This document shows, piece after piece, positions 1 through 9,172 of a stretch of DNA of 64,000 nucleotides. The stretch's first letter is position 1; each line of letters begins with the position of its first letter. The notes below the pieces were generated by a model. The model did no database searches, was not told where the DNA came from, and worked only from the letters and a program-made list of their open reading frames with translations. Where the stretch lies: the NCBI RefSeq assembly GCF_031453675.1, contig NZ_JAVIZX010000001.1, forward strand, positions 3,370,001 through 3,434,000, written 5' to 3'. This DNA is from Paracidovorax wautersii (lineage in GTDB: Bacteria; Pseudomonadota; Gammaproteobacteria; Burkholderiales; Burkholderiaceae_C). The translations under genes were made by a program, and so were the position numbers.

Positions 1-1112
<1,112 letters not shown>

Positions 1113-1183
1113 CGGCGGCGGCAGCAGGACGGGCGGCAAAAAGGAAAAGCGCCGCGGCCCGGCAAGGCCGCCGGCGCGTCGGA

Positions 1184-1558
1184 TCAGGCGTTCTTGGTGA
1201 ACTCGGCGTAGGCCGGTTCGTCCATGAGCGCGTCGAACTGCGACAGGTCGCTCACGCGGACCTTGAAGAACCAGCCGGCGCCCAGCGGATCGCTGTTGGC
1301 CAGGGAGGGATCGGCGCGCAGGGCCTCGTTGACCTCGACGATCTCGCCGGAGATGGGCATGTACACATCGGCGGCGGCCTTCACGGACTCGACCACGCCG
1401 GCCACTTCGCCCTGGGCGAACGATGCGCCCACGGCGGGCAGGTCCACGAAGACCACGTCGCCCAGCGCGTCCTGCGCATGCAGCGTGATGCCCACGGTGG
1501 CGGCCTGGTGGTCAGCGATGTCGATCCACTCGTGGTCCTTGGAAAACTTGGCGGTCAT
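1184..1558 (-). CDS. gcvH: Glycine cleavage system H protein
   Basis: A 124-residue lipoyl carrier that shuttles the aminomethyl intermediate between the P, T and L proteins. It opens [12 protein letters not shown], and the lipoyl-lysine motif [14 protein letters not shown] places the modified lysine at residue 60. Length matches the family (about 125-130). It sits between gcvT and gcvP on the minus strand. The 118-base gap from gcvT is long for an operon, but no terminator-like hairpin is visible in it. Confidence 0.97.
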   Translation of the reverse strand: MTAKFSKDHEWIDIADHQAATVGITLHAQDALGDVVFVDLPAVGASFAQGEVAGVVESVKAAADVYMPISGEIVEVNEALRADPSLANSDPLGAGWFFKVRVSDLSQFDALMDEPAYAEFTKNA

Positions 1559-1676
1559 GGGGGCTCCAGAAAATGAAAGGTCAATCAGAGGAAAAAAGAG
1601 AACTGCCGTTGCCAGCTGCGACTGTAGCCGGGCGGGGACGGTCTTCCAACGGCTGAGGCGGTGCGGCGCGGCGCGA

Positions 1677-2828
1677 TCAGCCGCGGTGGTAGCGCGGCGG
1701 GGTGAACGGCATGGGCGCCACCTCCATCGGCACGGGCTTGCCGCGCACGATGGCGTTCACACGCGTGCCAGGGGCCGCGTGGTCTGCAGACACGTAGGCC
1801 ATGGCGATGGGCTGGTCTACCGTGGGGCCGAGCAGGCCGCTGGTCACCTCGCCGATGCGCTGGCCCTGCAGATCCTGCAGCTCGGTGTGCTCACGCACGG
1901 GCACGCGCTCCAGGGCCACCAGTCCCACGCGTTTGCGGGTAAGGCGGGCGGGCTGGTCGATCTGCGCCAGCACCTTGTCGGCACCCGGGAAGCCGCCGGC
2001 GCGGGCGCCGCCGGTGCGGCGCACCTTCTGGATGGCCCAGTTCAGCGCGGCCTCGGGCGGCGTCGTGGTGGTGTCGATGTCGTTGCCGTACAGGCACAGG
2101 CCGGCCTCCAGGCGCAGCGAATTGCGGGCGCCCAGGCCGACGGGCTTCACCTCGGGCTGGGCGAGCAGGGCGCGGGCCAGGGCCTCCGCCTGGGCGGCAG
2201 GCACGGAGATCTCGAAACCGTCCTCGCCGGTGTAGCCGCTGCGCGTCACGAAGCAGTCGCAGCCGGCGATGGTGAAGTCGCCACCAGTCATGAAGACCAG
2301 CTGCTGCACCCCGGGCGCCAGCCGCGCCAGCGCGGTGGCGGCCTGCGGGCCCTGCAGCGCGAGCAGGGCCTGGTCGGGCAGCGGCACGACCTGGCAGCGC
2401 TGGCCGATGCGGGCCTGGATGTGAGCGATGTCACCCGCCTTGCAGGCGCCGTTCACGATCACGAACAGCGTGGGTTCGCCATCGACCGTGCCCTGGTTGA
2501 AGAACATCAGGTCGTCGATGATGCCGCCTTCGTCGTTCAGCAGCAGGCCGTAGCGCTGCTTGCCCACGGGCAGGTCGATCACGTCCACGGGGATCAGCGT
2601 CTCGAACGCGGCGGCGGCATCCGCGCCTACCAGCTTGAGCTGGCCCATGTGCGAGACGTCGAACAGGCCGGCGGCGGTGCGTGTGTGGTGGTGCTCCGCC
2701 ATCAGGCCGCTGGGGTACTGCACGGGCATGGAATAGCCGGCGAACGGCACCATGCGGGCGCCCAGCGCGATGTGCAGGGCGTTCAGGGGCGTGGTGAGCA
2801 GCGGGGCGGCGGAAGCGGACGAGGACAT
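1677..2828 (-). CDS. gcvT: Glycine cleavage system aminomethyltransferase (T-protein)
   Basis: A 383-residue T-protein that releases ammonia from the aminomethyl-lipoyl H-protein and transfers the C1 unit to tetrahydrofolate. Visible hallmarks are [22 protein letters not shown] and, further on, [12 protein letters not shown], all in the GcvT family order. An upstream in-frame ATG at 2885 would lie within the riboswitch leader; ATG 2828 is preferred because it has a GGAGAT Shine-Dalgarno 7 bases upstream and matches the family N-terminus. It is the first gene of the operon, directly under the glycine riboswitch. Confidence 0.96.
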   Translation of the reverse strand: MSSSASAAPLLTTPLNALHIALGARMVPFAGYSMPVQYPSGLMAEHHHTRTAAGLFDVSHMGQLKLVGADAAAAFETLIPVDVIDLPVGKQRYGLLLNDEGGIIDDLMFFNQGTVDGEPTLFVIVNGACKAGDIAHIQARIGQRCQVVPLPDQALLALQGPQAATALARLAPGVQQLVFMTGGDFTIAGCDCFVTRSGYTGEDGFEISVPAAQAEALARALLAQPEVKPVGLGARNSLRLEAGLCLYGNDIDTTTTPPEAALNWAIQKVRRTGGARAGGFPGADKVLAQIDQPARLTRKRVGLVALERVPVREHTELQDLQGQRIGEVTSGLLGPTVDQPIAMAYVSADHAAPGTRVNAIVRGKPVPMEVAPMPFTPPRYHRG

Positions 2829-2834
2829 GGCGGA

Positions 2835-2873
2835 ATCTCCGAGGGCAGGCATGGAAGCGGCCCATCCGGAGAT
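2835..2873 (-). promoter_or_regulatory. Candidate riboswitch expression platform (SD/anti-SD pair)
   Basis: On the minus strand the gcvT Shine-Dalgarno sequence CGGAGAT (2841-2835) is perfectly complementary to ATCTCCG at 2873-2867, with 25 bases between. Pairing would hide the ribosome site, so control may be translational. The pairing is seen in the sequence; its use as the switch is inference. No U-tract terminator was seen in the leader. Confidence 0.5.
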
Positions 2874-2893
2874 GCGCCGCGGCATGTGCCCTG

Positions 2894-3128
2894 CTGTCCG
2901 CTTTACCTGAGAGATTCACCGCGCAGCCGGCGCCGGTGGCGCGTGTGCGGGGTTTGCTCCTTCGGTGGGTGGCGCCCGTGTCTCGTTGACGGTGCGCCGA
3001 CCTCTCTCCAGCCAGGGAAACGCCCGCATCCCTGCGGGCGTTCCTGTCAGTCCTTTTGCCTGAGCGTTCGGGCGGTGGCCCTGCGCCTTCGGCGGCCCGC
3101 ACAGGGTGCGCGGACTCTCTCCTGACAA
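2894..3128 (-). promoter_or_regulatory. Tandem glycine riboswitch (gcvT leader)
   Basis: Read on the minus strand, two glycine aptamers follow each other. Aptamer 1 (about 3128-3048) has GGAGAGAGTCC, GCCGCCGAAGGCGCA and GCTCAGGCAAAAGGAC. Aptamer 2 (about 3020-2894) has GGAGAGAGGTCGG, CACCGAAGGAGCAA and TCTCTCAGGTAAAGCGGACAG. These are the conserved P1/P3 and junction elements of the two-aptamer glycine riboswitch. The linker contains a strong hairpin (ACGCCCGCAGGGATGCGGGCGT). It precedes gcvT, the usual target, and should switch on glycine catabolism when glycine is abundant. Confidence 0.95.
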
Positions 3129-3280
3129 GTGCGCGCAGTATACCGGCGTAGGCAGCGGCGGTTGGGCGGACGATGGCACGCCTGGGGCCAAGGACGGTGG
3201 CGGCGCGCGGCCCTGCTGCCGTTCACCGTAATCCCTCGGGTGCGGTAAATCGTTCTGCGGCTGCGCCGATGCCGTGAATA

Positions 3281-3748
3281 ATGAACGCCATGGACCGCCT
3301 CGACCGAAAAATCCTTGCCGTGCTGCAAGGCAACTCCCGCGCCAGCCTGCAAGAGATCGGTCAGGCCGTGGGCCTGAGCCCGTCGCCCTGTTGGGGGCGC
3401 ATCAAGAAGATGGAAGAGTCCGGCGTCATTCAGGGCTACACCGTGCGGCTGAACCCGCAGGCGCTGGACCTGGCGGACACCGTGCTGGTGCAGGTCACGC
3501 TCGACAGCCACTCCGACAACACGCTGGAGAAGTTCGGGGAGACGCTGGCCAGCATTCCGGAGGTGATCGAAGCGCATCTGGTCTCGGGCGACTACGACTA
3601 CCTGCTGCGCGTGGTGGTCAAGGACACGCGCGATTACGAGCGGCTGCTGCGCGAGAAGCTCTACAAGATCAAGGGCATCCGCCACAGCCGTTCCAGCTTC
3701 GTGCTGCGCACGCTGAAGAAGGCCGATCTGCCGCTGTTCGTGGACTGA
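3281..3748 (+). CDS. Lrp/AsnC family transcriptional regulator
   Basis: A 155-residue regulator with an N-terminal helix-turn-helix (LDRKILAVLQGNSRASLQEI through SPSPCWGRIKKMEESGVI, residues 6-50) and a C-terminal ligand-binding RAM domain (residues 65-150, including SGDYDYLLRVVV). Family members sense amino acids. It is divergent from the gcv operon and shares its intergenic region, so it may regulate glycine cleavage or itself, though the riboswitch is the visible control on gcv. ATG 3290 is an alternative start three codons in. The ligand is not predictable. Confidence 0.92.
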   Translation: MNAMDRLDRKILAVLQGNSRASLQEIGQAVGLSPSPCWGRIKKMEESGVIQGYTVRLNPQALDLADTVLVQVTLDSHSDNTLEKFGETLASIPEVIEAHLVSGDYDYLLRVVVKDTRDYERLLREKLYKIKGIRHSRSSFVLRTLKKADLPLFVD

Positions 3749-3780
3749 TCGGAAAAATCTTCAGAATTTTTGCGCTGCGC

Positions 3781-3807
3781 TGCATCCAAAGGCGCGTCTC
3801 GTGTGTA
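3781..3807 (+). promoter_or_regulatory. Possible ECF-type promoter upstream of the DUF3455 gene
   Basis: TGCATCC (3781-3787) and CGTGTGTA (3800-3807), 12 bases apart, lie 55 bases upstream of the DUF3455 start. They loosely resemble the TGATCC/CGTA promoter elements known for ChrR-type ECF sigma factors. The ECF gene just downstream makes this plausible, but the match is imperfect. Confidence 0.25.
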
Positions 3808-3861
3808 GAGCCTGGTGCAGACCCTGTCGGGACTGTTCCATTCAACTACCAGGAGAACCTC

Positions 3862-4440
3862 ATGCGCTCAATCCGTCTGACCCGTATCGCCACCGTCGCC
3901 GCGGGCGTGTCCGCTGCCGCCTTGCTGGCCGCCTGCGGCTCGATGTCCACGTCCGGTGCGCACAGCCCGCCTTTCTCGCAAGCCAGCCTGCCCGCGTCCA
4001 TCCAGGTCCCGGCCGGCAACAAGGTGGCGTGGGAGACGGTGGGCAAGGGTGACATCACCTACGAGTGCAAGGACAAGGCTGGCATGCCCGGTCAGGTCGA
4101 ATGGACCTTTGCCGGCCCCGACGCCAAGCTGATGGACCGCAGCGGCAAGCAGGTCGGCAAGTACTACGGCCCGCCCGCCACCTGGGAAGCCAACGACGGC
4201 TCCAAGCTGACCGCCACGCAACTGGCCGTCGCCCCGTCTACCGCCGGCGCACTGCCGTACCAGCTGGTGAAGGCCAACCCGGCCATGGGCAGCGGCGCGC
4301 TCACCGGCGTGACCTACATCCAGCGCGTGAACCTGAGCGGTGGCGTGGCACCCGCGAACATGGCCTGCACGGCTGCGAACAAGGGCCAGAAGACCACCGT
4401 GCCCTACCAGGCCGACTACATCTTCTACAAGGCGGCCTGA
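3862..4440 (+). CDS. DUF3455 domain lipoprotein
   Basis: A 192-residue protein with a lipoprotein signal (hydrophobic residues 8-24, lipobox LLAACG with Cys24). The rest matches the DUF3455 pattern: ASIQVPAGNKVAWETVGKGD, YECKDKAGMPGQVEWTFAGP, then a YGPPATWEANDGSK segment. A Shine-Dalgarno AGGAG sits 7 bases before ATG 3862. Proteins of this family commonly lie next to an ECF sigma/anti-sigma pair, as here, suggesting it is a regulon member. The biochemical role is unknown. Confidence 0.85.
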   Translation: MRSIRLTRIATVAAGVSAAALLAACGSMSTSGAHSPPFSQASLPASIQVPAGNKVAWETVGKGDITYECKDKAGMPGQVEWTFAGPDAKLMDRSGKQVGKYYGPPATWEANDGSKLTATQLAVAPSTAGALPYQLVKANPAMGSGALTGVTYIQRVNLSGGVAPANMACTAANKGQKTTVPYQADYIFYKAA

Positions 4441-4523
4441 TCGGCGCAAGGGCCCGCGGTGGAAGGGCAGGGTGCGCCGGATGAGGGCGCGGCGCAGGGG
4501 CATGGCGGCGCCGTGCCCGGCGC

Positions 4524-5129
4524 ATGCACTACGATGCCGCATCCTTCCCACCGTGGGCACTTTCCTTGAACGCAGCCGACACCTTCGACTACGACGCAGC
4601 CCTGGCCGCCTGTGCCCGCGGTGACGCCCAGGCGCTGCAGCGCATCTACCGCCATGCGGGCCGGTATCTGCTGGGCGTGGCCTTGCGCATCGTGCGCGAG
4701 CGGGCCCAGGCCGAGGACGTGCTGCACGACGCCTTCATCAGCATCTGGCAGCGGGCCGGCAGCTTCGACGCCGGGCGCGGCGCGGCGCGCGGATGGATCT
4801 ACAGCGTGGTACGCCACGCGGCGCTCAACGTGGCGCGCGGCAACGCGCGCGACGTGCGCATCGATGACGAGGCCCTGGAGGCCATCGACGATCAGGCGGC
4901 GCTGCACAGCTACCGCAGCCGGATCGACCCCTATGAACTGGGCGCCGACCTGGGCAAGCTCGACGCCTGCCTGGGCCGGCTGGAGCCCGCGCGGCGCGAC
5001 TGCATCCTGCTGGCCTATGTGGAGGGATGCTCGCACGGCGAAATTGCGGAACGGACGCACACGCCGCTGGGCACCGTGAAGGCATGGATCCAGCGGGGCC
5101 TGCGGGCGCTGCGGGAGTGCATGGCATGA
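4524..5129 (+). CDS. ECF-family RNA polymerase sigma factor
   Basis: A 201-residue group-4 sigma factor. Region 2 spans roughly residues 30-95 (RIVRERAQAEDVLHDAFISI, then GRGAARGWIYSVVRHAALN) and region 4 roughly 135-198 (LEPARRDCILLAYVEGCSHG, then TPLGTVKAWIQRGLRALREC). The SigK/ChrR-like type often pairs with RskA-type anti-sigma factors, and its stop overlaps the start of such a gene (ATGA, 5126-5129). TTG 4566 is a shorter possible start. The inducing signal cannot be read from sequence; oxidative stress is common for this group. Confidence 0.93.
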   Translation: MHYDAASFPPWALSLNAADTFDYDAALAACARGDAQALQRIYRHAGRYLLGVALRIVRERAQAEDVLHDAFISIWQRAGSFDAGRGAARGWIYSVVRHAALNVARGNARDVRIDDEALEAIDDQAALHSYRSRIDPYELGADLGKLDACLGRLEPARRDCILLAYVEGCSHGEIAERTHTPLGTVKAWIQRGLRALRECMA

Positions 5130-5869
5130 CGACGTTCTCTGATTCACCAACACCCGACGACATCGACGCGCTGGCCAGCGGCTACGTGTTGGGCACGCTG
5201 CCCATCGCGCAGCGCCGCGCCGTCGAAGACCGCCTGCCCCACGACGCCGCGCTGCGCGATGCCGTCCAGGGCTGGGAAGAGCGCCTGCACCCGCTCACGG
5301 CACTCGTGCCGCCCGTCGAGCCTTCGCCTTCCCTGTGGGGCCGCATCGAGGACAGCCTGGGCTGGGGCCGTGCCCAGCAGGCCGTGGCGGCGGCTACGGC
5401 GGACAGCGGCCTCACGGCCTGGTGGAACAGCGTGCGGCTGTGGCGCGGTCTGGCCGGCGGCGGCTTTGCCGCAGCCGCCGTGCTGGCGGCGGTGCTGGTC
5501 ACGCGCGTGGGCGCCCCTCCCGCCGCGCCGCAGTACATGGTGGTGCTGGTAGCCCCGGGAGACACCCAGCCCGGCTGGGTAGTACAGGCGGGCGCCTCGT
5601 CGCGCGACCTGAACCTGGTGCCCCTGCGCGAAACCGCCGTGCCGCAAGGCAAGTCGCTGCAGTTCTGGACCAAGGCGGACCAGTGGACCGGGCCGAAGTC
5701 GCTGGGCCTGGTGCAGCCGGGCGCCGCCATCACCGTACCGATCGACCGCCTGCCGCCGCTGGAGGCCAACCAGCTCTTTGAGCTGACGCTGGAGCCCGAG
5801 GCCGGTTCGCCCATCGACCGGCCGACGGGGCCGATCGTCTTCATCGGGCGTGCGGTCAAAATGCTATAG
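5126..5869 (+). CDS. Anti-sigma factor, RskA-like
   Basis: A 247-residue membrane anti-sigma factor. The N-terminal cytoplasmic part (residues 1-90) opens with DIDALASGYVLGTLPIAQRR, typical of RskA/ChrR-type anti-sigma domains. One membrane helix lies near residues 105-127 (GGGFAAAAVLAAVLVTRV) and an outer RskA domain covers residues 135-245 (SLQFWTKADQ, SLGLVQPGAAITVPIDRLPP). It overlaps the sigma gene by 4 bases, implying translational coupling. It should hold the sigma factor inactive until an envelope or redox signal releases it. Confidence 0.9.
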   Translation: MTTFSDSPTPDDIDALASGYVLGTLPIAQRRAVEDRLPHDAALRDAVQGWEERLHPLTALVPPVEPSPSLWGRIEDSLGWGRAQQAVAAATADSGLTAWWNSVRLWRGLAGGGFAAAAVLAAVLVTRVGAPPAAPQYMVVLVAPGDTQPGWVVQAGASSRDLNLVPLRETAVPQGKSLQFWTKADQWTGPKSLGLVQPGAAITVPIDRLPPLEANQLFELTLEPEAGSPIDRPTGPIVFIGRAVKML

Positions 5870-5877
5870 GGCGTTTG

Positions 5878-5930
5878 CTATTGTTTATATAGCTGATTGC
5901 GCTTGATGCATAAGCGCTAGAGGCCTTTTT
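5878..5930 (+). repeat. Dispersed repeat copy 1
   Basis: Contains TATAGCTGATTGCGCTTGAT, then GCATAAGCGCTAGAGGCC, matching the family core (AGCTGCTTGCGCTTGATGG, then ATAAGCGCTAGAGGCC). It fills the gap between the convergent anti-sigma and ABC ATPase genes. Confidence 0.8.
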
Positions 5931-6026
5931 GACCCCGATTCCTCAGCCAGGGCTGCGCGCCTTCGCATGGGCCACGCCTTGCCGGTGCGCGGGGCAGGCC
6001 CTCTGCCCCGCGACCGGTGGACCTCC

Positions 6027-6822
6027 TCAGCCCAGCAGCAGCGCGTCGTCCGCCAGCTGCTCGCCGCGCACCTTCTCGAACATCTGCAGCAGGTCGGGCA
6101 CGCCCAGGCGGCTGCGCTCGTCGCCGGCCACATCCAGCACCACCTGGCCCTGGTGCAGCATGACGGTGCGCTGGCCCACGTCCAGCGCCTGGCGCATGCT
6201 GTGCGTGACCATCATGGTGGTGAGCTGGTTCTCGGCCACGATGCGGGCGGTGAGCTGCAGCACGAAGTCCGCCGTGCGCGGGTCGAGCGCGGCGGTGTGC
6301 TCGTCCAGCAGCAGGATGCGCGAGGGCTGCAGCGCTGCCATCAGCAGGCTCACGGCCTGGCGCTGGCCGCCCGAGAGCAGGCCGATGCGGTCGCTCAGCC
6401 GGTTCTCCAGGCCCAGTCCCAGCGTGGCCAGGCGCGCGCGGAAGGTCTCGCGCTGCGCGCTCTTCACGGCGCCGCGCAGGGCCGCGCAGCGTGCCCCGCT
6501 GCTGGGCCAGGGCCATGTTCTCCTCGATGGTCAGGTCCTCGCAGGTGCCGGCCATCGGGTCCTGGAACACGCGCGCCACGCGCTGGGCGCGCGCCCAGAC
6601 GGGCTGGCGGGTGACGTCCTGCCCGTCGATGGCGATGCGGCCCGTGTCCACCGACAGGTCGCCCGAGATGGCGTTCAGGAAGGTGGATTTGCCGGCCCCG
6701 TTGGAGCCGATGACGGTGACGAACTGCCCGGCCGGAATGTCCAGCGACATGCCGCGCAGCGCGCGCGTCTCGATGGGCGTGCCGGGGTTGAAGGTGATGT
6801 GCAGGTCTTGTGCGCTCAGCAT
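6027..6822 (-). pseudogene. ABC transporter ATP-binding protein, frameshifted
   Basis: The ATPase of an ABC importer, split between two frames. From ATG 6822 the first frame gives MLSAQDLHITFNPG, Walker A GSNGAGKST and FQDPMAGTCEDLTIEENMAL. The second frame, continuing to a stop at 6027, gives the signature LSGGQRQAVSLLMAA, Walker B RILLLDEHTAALD and the H-loop MMVTHSM. Removing one G of the GGG at 6479-6481 joins them as RGTLRGLRGAVKSAQRE and yields a 264-residue protein of normal length. All motifs are intact, so this is either a fresh mutation or a sequencing error in a short G run. Third gene of the operon after its permease. Confidence 0.85.
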
Positions 6823-6835
6823 GGTGCGGTCCCTT

Positions 6836-7723
6836 TCAACGCTGCTTCGAGGCCAGCTTGCGCTTGATCTGCGGAATCACGAGCGCCACGGTCACCAGCA
6901 CGGCCGTCACCAGGTTCAGATCCTGCGCCTTCAGGCCGATGAAGTCGCTGTTCAGCGCCAGCGCGATGAAGAAGCGGTACACGATGGCGCCGATGATCAC
7001 GGCCAGGGTGGCCAGGATCAGCTTGCGCGAGGGCAGGATGCTCTCGCCCACGATCACGGCGGCCAGGCCGATGACGATGGTGCCGATGCCCATGGAGATG
7101 TCGGAGCCGCCCTGCGTCTGCGCGAACAGGGCGCCGGCCAGCGCGACCAGCGCGTTCGACACGGCCATGCCCAGCAGCACCATGGCGCCGGTGTTCACGC
7201 CCTGGGCGCGCGCCATGCGCGCGTTGGAGCCAGTGGCGCGGATCGCCAGGCCCCGCTCGGTGGCGAAGAACCAGTCCATGGCCAGCTTGGCGGCGATGAC
7301 GATCACCAGCAGCAGGGCGGGGCGGGCGATGTAGTCCTCCAGCCCCTCGGGCTGCAGCAGCGTGAACAGGGTCGGGTCGTTGATCAGCGGCACGTTGGGG
7401 CCGCCCATGATGCGCAGGTTGATCGAATACAGCGCGATCATCATCAGGATGCTGGCCAGCAGGTCCATGATCTTGAGCTTGACGTTCAGCCAGCCGGTGA
7501 CGAGGCCGGCCGCTGCGCCCGCCGCCGTGGCCGCGAGCGTGGCCACGTACGGATTGGTGCCTGTGGAAATCAGCACGGCGCACACCGCGCCGCCCAGCGG
7601 GAAGCTGCCGTCCACCGTCAGGTCGGGAAAGCGCAGCAGGCGGAACGAGATGAAGACGCCCAGCGCGACCAGGCTGAAGATCAGCCCGATCTCGACGGCG
7701 CCGAGCAGGGAGAAGAGGGACAT
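6836..7723 (-). CDS. ABC transporter permease (COG4120-type)
   Basis: A 295-residue membrane protein with about eight hydrophobic segments. It starts MSLFSLLGAVEIGLIFSLVA and contains LRFPDLTVDGSFPLGGA, the usual signature of this permease type, and later RATGSNARMARAQGVNTG. It pairs with a COG2984-type receptor upstream and the COG1101-type ATPase 13 bases downstream. ATG 7723 is preferred over an upstream in-frame start at 7810 because it matches the family N-terminus. The substrate is unassigned; some relatives take up tryptophan or other small molecules. Confidence 0.9.
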   Translation of the reverse strand: MSLFSLLGAVEIGLIFSLVALGVFISFRLLRFPDLTVDGSFPLGGAVCAVLISTGTNPYVATLAATAAGAAAGLVTGWLNVKLKIMDLLASILMMIALYSINLRIMGGPNVPLINDPTLFTLLQPEGLEDYIARPALLLVIVIAAKLAMDWFFATERGLAIRATGSNARMARAQGVNTGAMVLLGMAVSNALVALAGALFAQTQGGSDISMGIGTIVIGLAAVIVGESILPSRKLILATLAVIIGAIVYRFFIALALNSDFIGLKAQDLNLVTAVLVTVALVIPQIKRKLASKQR

Positions 7724-7741
7724 GGCGGGTGGGGCTTCCGG

Positions 7742-7769
7742 AAAAACGAAACAGGAGCCGAAGCTCCTG
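7742..7769 (-). terminator. Hairpin with U-tract between receptor and permease genes
   Basis: On the minus strand CAGGAGC-TTCG-GCTCCTG (7769-7752) forms a perfect 7-bp stem with a UUCG tetraloop, followed by TTTCGTTTTT (7751-7742). It sits between the receptor stop (7811) and the permease start (7723), so it may act as a partial terminator that keeps receptor expression above that of the membrane parts. Confidence 0.55.
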
Positions 7770-7810
7770 CGGTCGGGGTGGCGTTCCCGGCACGGGGCCG
7801 GGAGCCGCAC

Positions 7811-8779
7811 TTACTTCACGATGTGGGCAGCGGACTTCACGAACGCGTCGGAGAGCTTCACGCCCTGCTTCTCGGCCGCGGCCGGGTTCACCGTCAGCTC
7901 CAGCTTGGTGCTGATCTCGGGCTTGATGTCGCCGGGCTTCTCGCCCTTGAGCACCCGCACCACCATGCGGCCGGTCTGCTCGCCCAGGTCGCGGTAGTTG
8001 ATGCCGAACGAGGCGATGGCGCCGCGCTTGACGCTGTCGGCATCGGCCGCCACCAGGGGCAGCTTGGCTTCCTGGCCGACCTTCACCAGTGCTTCGTAGG
8101 CCGACACCACGTTGTTGTCGGTGCTGGTGTAGATCACGTCGGCCTTGCCGATCAGGCTGCGCGCGGCGCTGCCCACATCGACGGAGCGGGGCGCGGCGGC
8201 CTCGACCAGCGTCATGCCCATCTTGGGCAGCAGGGCCTTGAGTTCCTTGACCACCACGGCGGAGTTGGCCTCGCCGGGGTTGTAGACCACGCCGACGCGC
8301 TTGGCGTTCGGCACGACCTGCTTGACCAGCTCCATCTGCTTGTCGAGCGCCAGCAGGTCGGACACGCCCGTCACATTGCTCTTGCTGGGTTCCCAGTCCT
8401 TGACCAGCTTGGCCGCGACCGGATCGGTCACGGCGGAGAAGACCACCGGCACCGACTTGGTGGCAGCCACCACGGCCTGGGCCGAGGGCGTGGCGATAGC
8501 AACGATGGCATCCGGCTGGTCGCCCACGAACTTGCGCGCGATCTGCGCGGCCGTGCCGGTATTGCCCTGGGCGCTCTGGTACTGCCACTTGAGCGTCTTG
8601 CCTTCTTCGTAGCCGGCGGCCTGCAGGCTGGCCTTCACGCCGTCGCGGATGGCATCGAGTGCGGGATGTTCGACGATGGCCGTCACGGCCACGGATTTCT
8701 GCTGGGCGTGCGCCACCGGTGCGACGGCGGCCACGGCCAGGGCGATGGCACCCAGGGGCGCCCACGACAACTGCTTCAT
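7811..8779 (-). CDS. ABC transporter substrate-binding protein (COG2984-type)
   Basis: A 322-residue periplasmic receptor. A signal peptide ends near VAPVAHAQ (residues 1-27), followed by VAVTAIVEHPALDAIRDGVK and later PVVFSAVTDPVAAKLV and RVGVVYNPGEANS, typical of the TrpX/YtfQ-like COG2984 family. ATG 8779 has a GGAGAT Shine-Dalgarno about 9 bases upstream. It is the first gene of a receptor-permease-ATPase operon on the minus strand. The ligand is not known. Confidence 0.92.
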   Translation of the reverse strand: MKQLSWAPLGAIALAVAAVAPVAHAQQKSVAVTAIVEHPALDAIRDGVKASLQAAGYEEGKTLKWQYQSAQGNTGTAAQIARKFVGDQPDAIVAIATPSAQAVVAATKSVPVVFSAVTDPVAAKLVKDWEPSKSNVTGVSDLLALDKQMELVKQVVPNAKRVGVVYNPGEANSAVVVKELKALLPKMGMTLVEAAAPRSVDVGSAARSLIGKADVIYTSTDNNVVSAYEALVKVGQEAKLPLVAADADSVKRGAIASFGINYRDLGEQTGRMVVRVLKGEKPGDIKPEISTKLELTVNPAAAEKQGVKLSDAFVKSAAHIVK

Positions 8780-9172
8780 GCTTTCGATCTCCAGCTTCCT
8801 GTTTGTTGTACCAGGCCGCGCGGGAAGGGTGCGGGCGGCCTTGGGGCGCAAGTCTACAGGGTGCACCAGAGAAGGGCAGCGGCGCACGGCCCATCGCGCA
8901 GGGGCCGATGCACGCTCCTGGGCGCTCCTTCACCGAGGCCGCGGGCTGGAGGAATGGGCCGCACGGATCGCGCAGGCGGCGCTGTCGCGCTGCAGATTCA
9001 GATGGCTGCGCCCAAGACTGGACCCAGGTGGAGGGCAGGGCGCTCTGTCACGCCGGTATCCGCGTCGCAGAGGCTGCCGCCTGTACACCGCGGCGGCTCC
9101 TTCTGGTGGCCGAAACGCCGGGTGGCAGAGACGGAGACAGGAGGGCGAAGCGCGCCGCACGGCGGCGTTGGG
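8780..9172. other. 393-base stretch without a recognisable gene
   Basis: Upstream region of the ABC receptor gene and downstream of the lipocalin gene. Several frames are open across it, as expected at high GC, but none has a plausible start, Shine-Dalgarno or family resemblance. It presumably carries the ABC operon promoter; none could be assigned. Confidence 0.6.
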
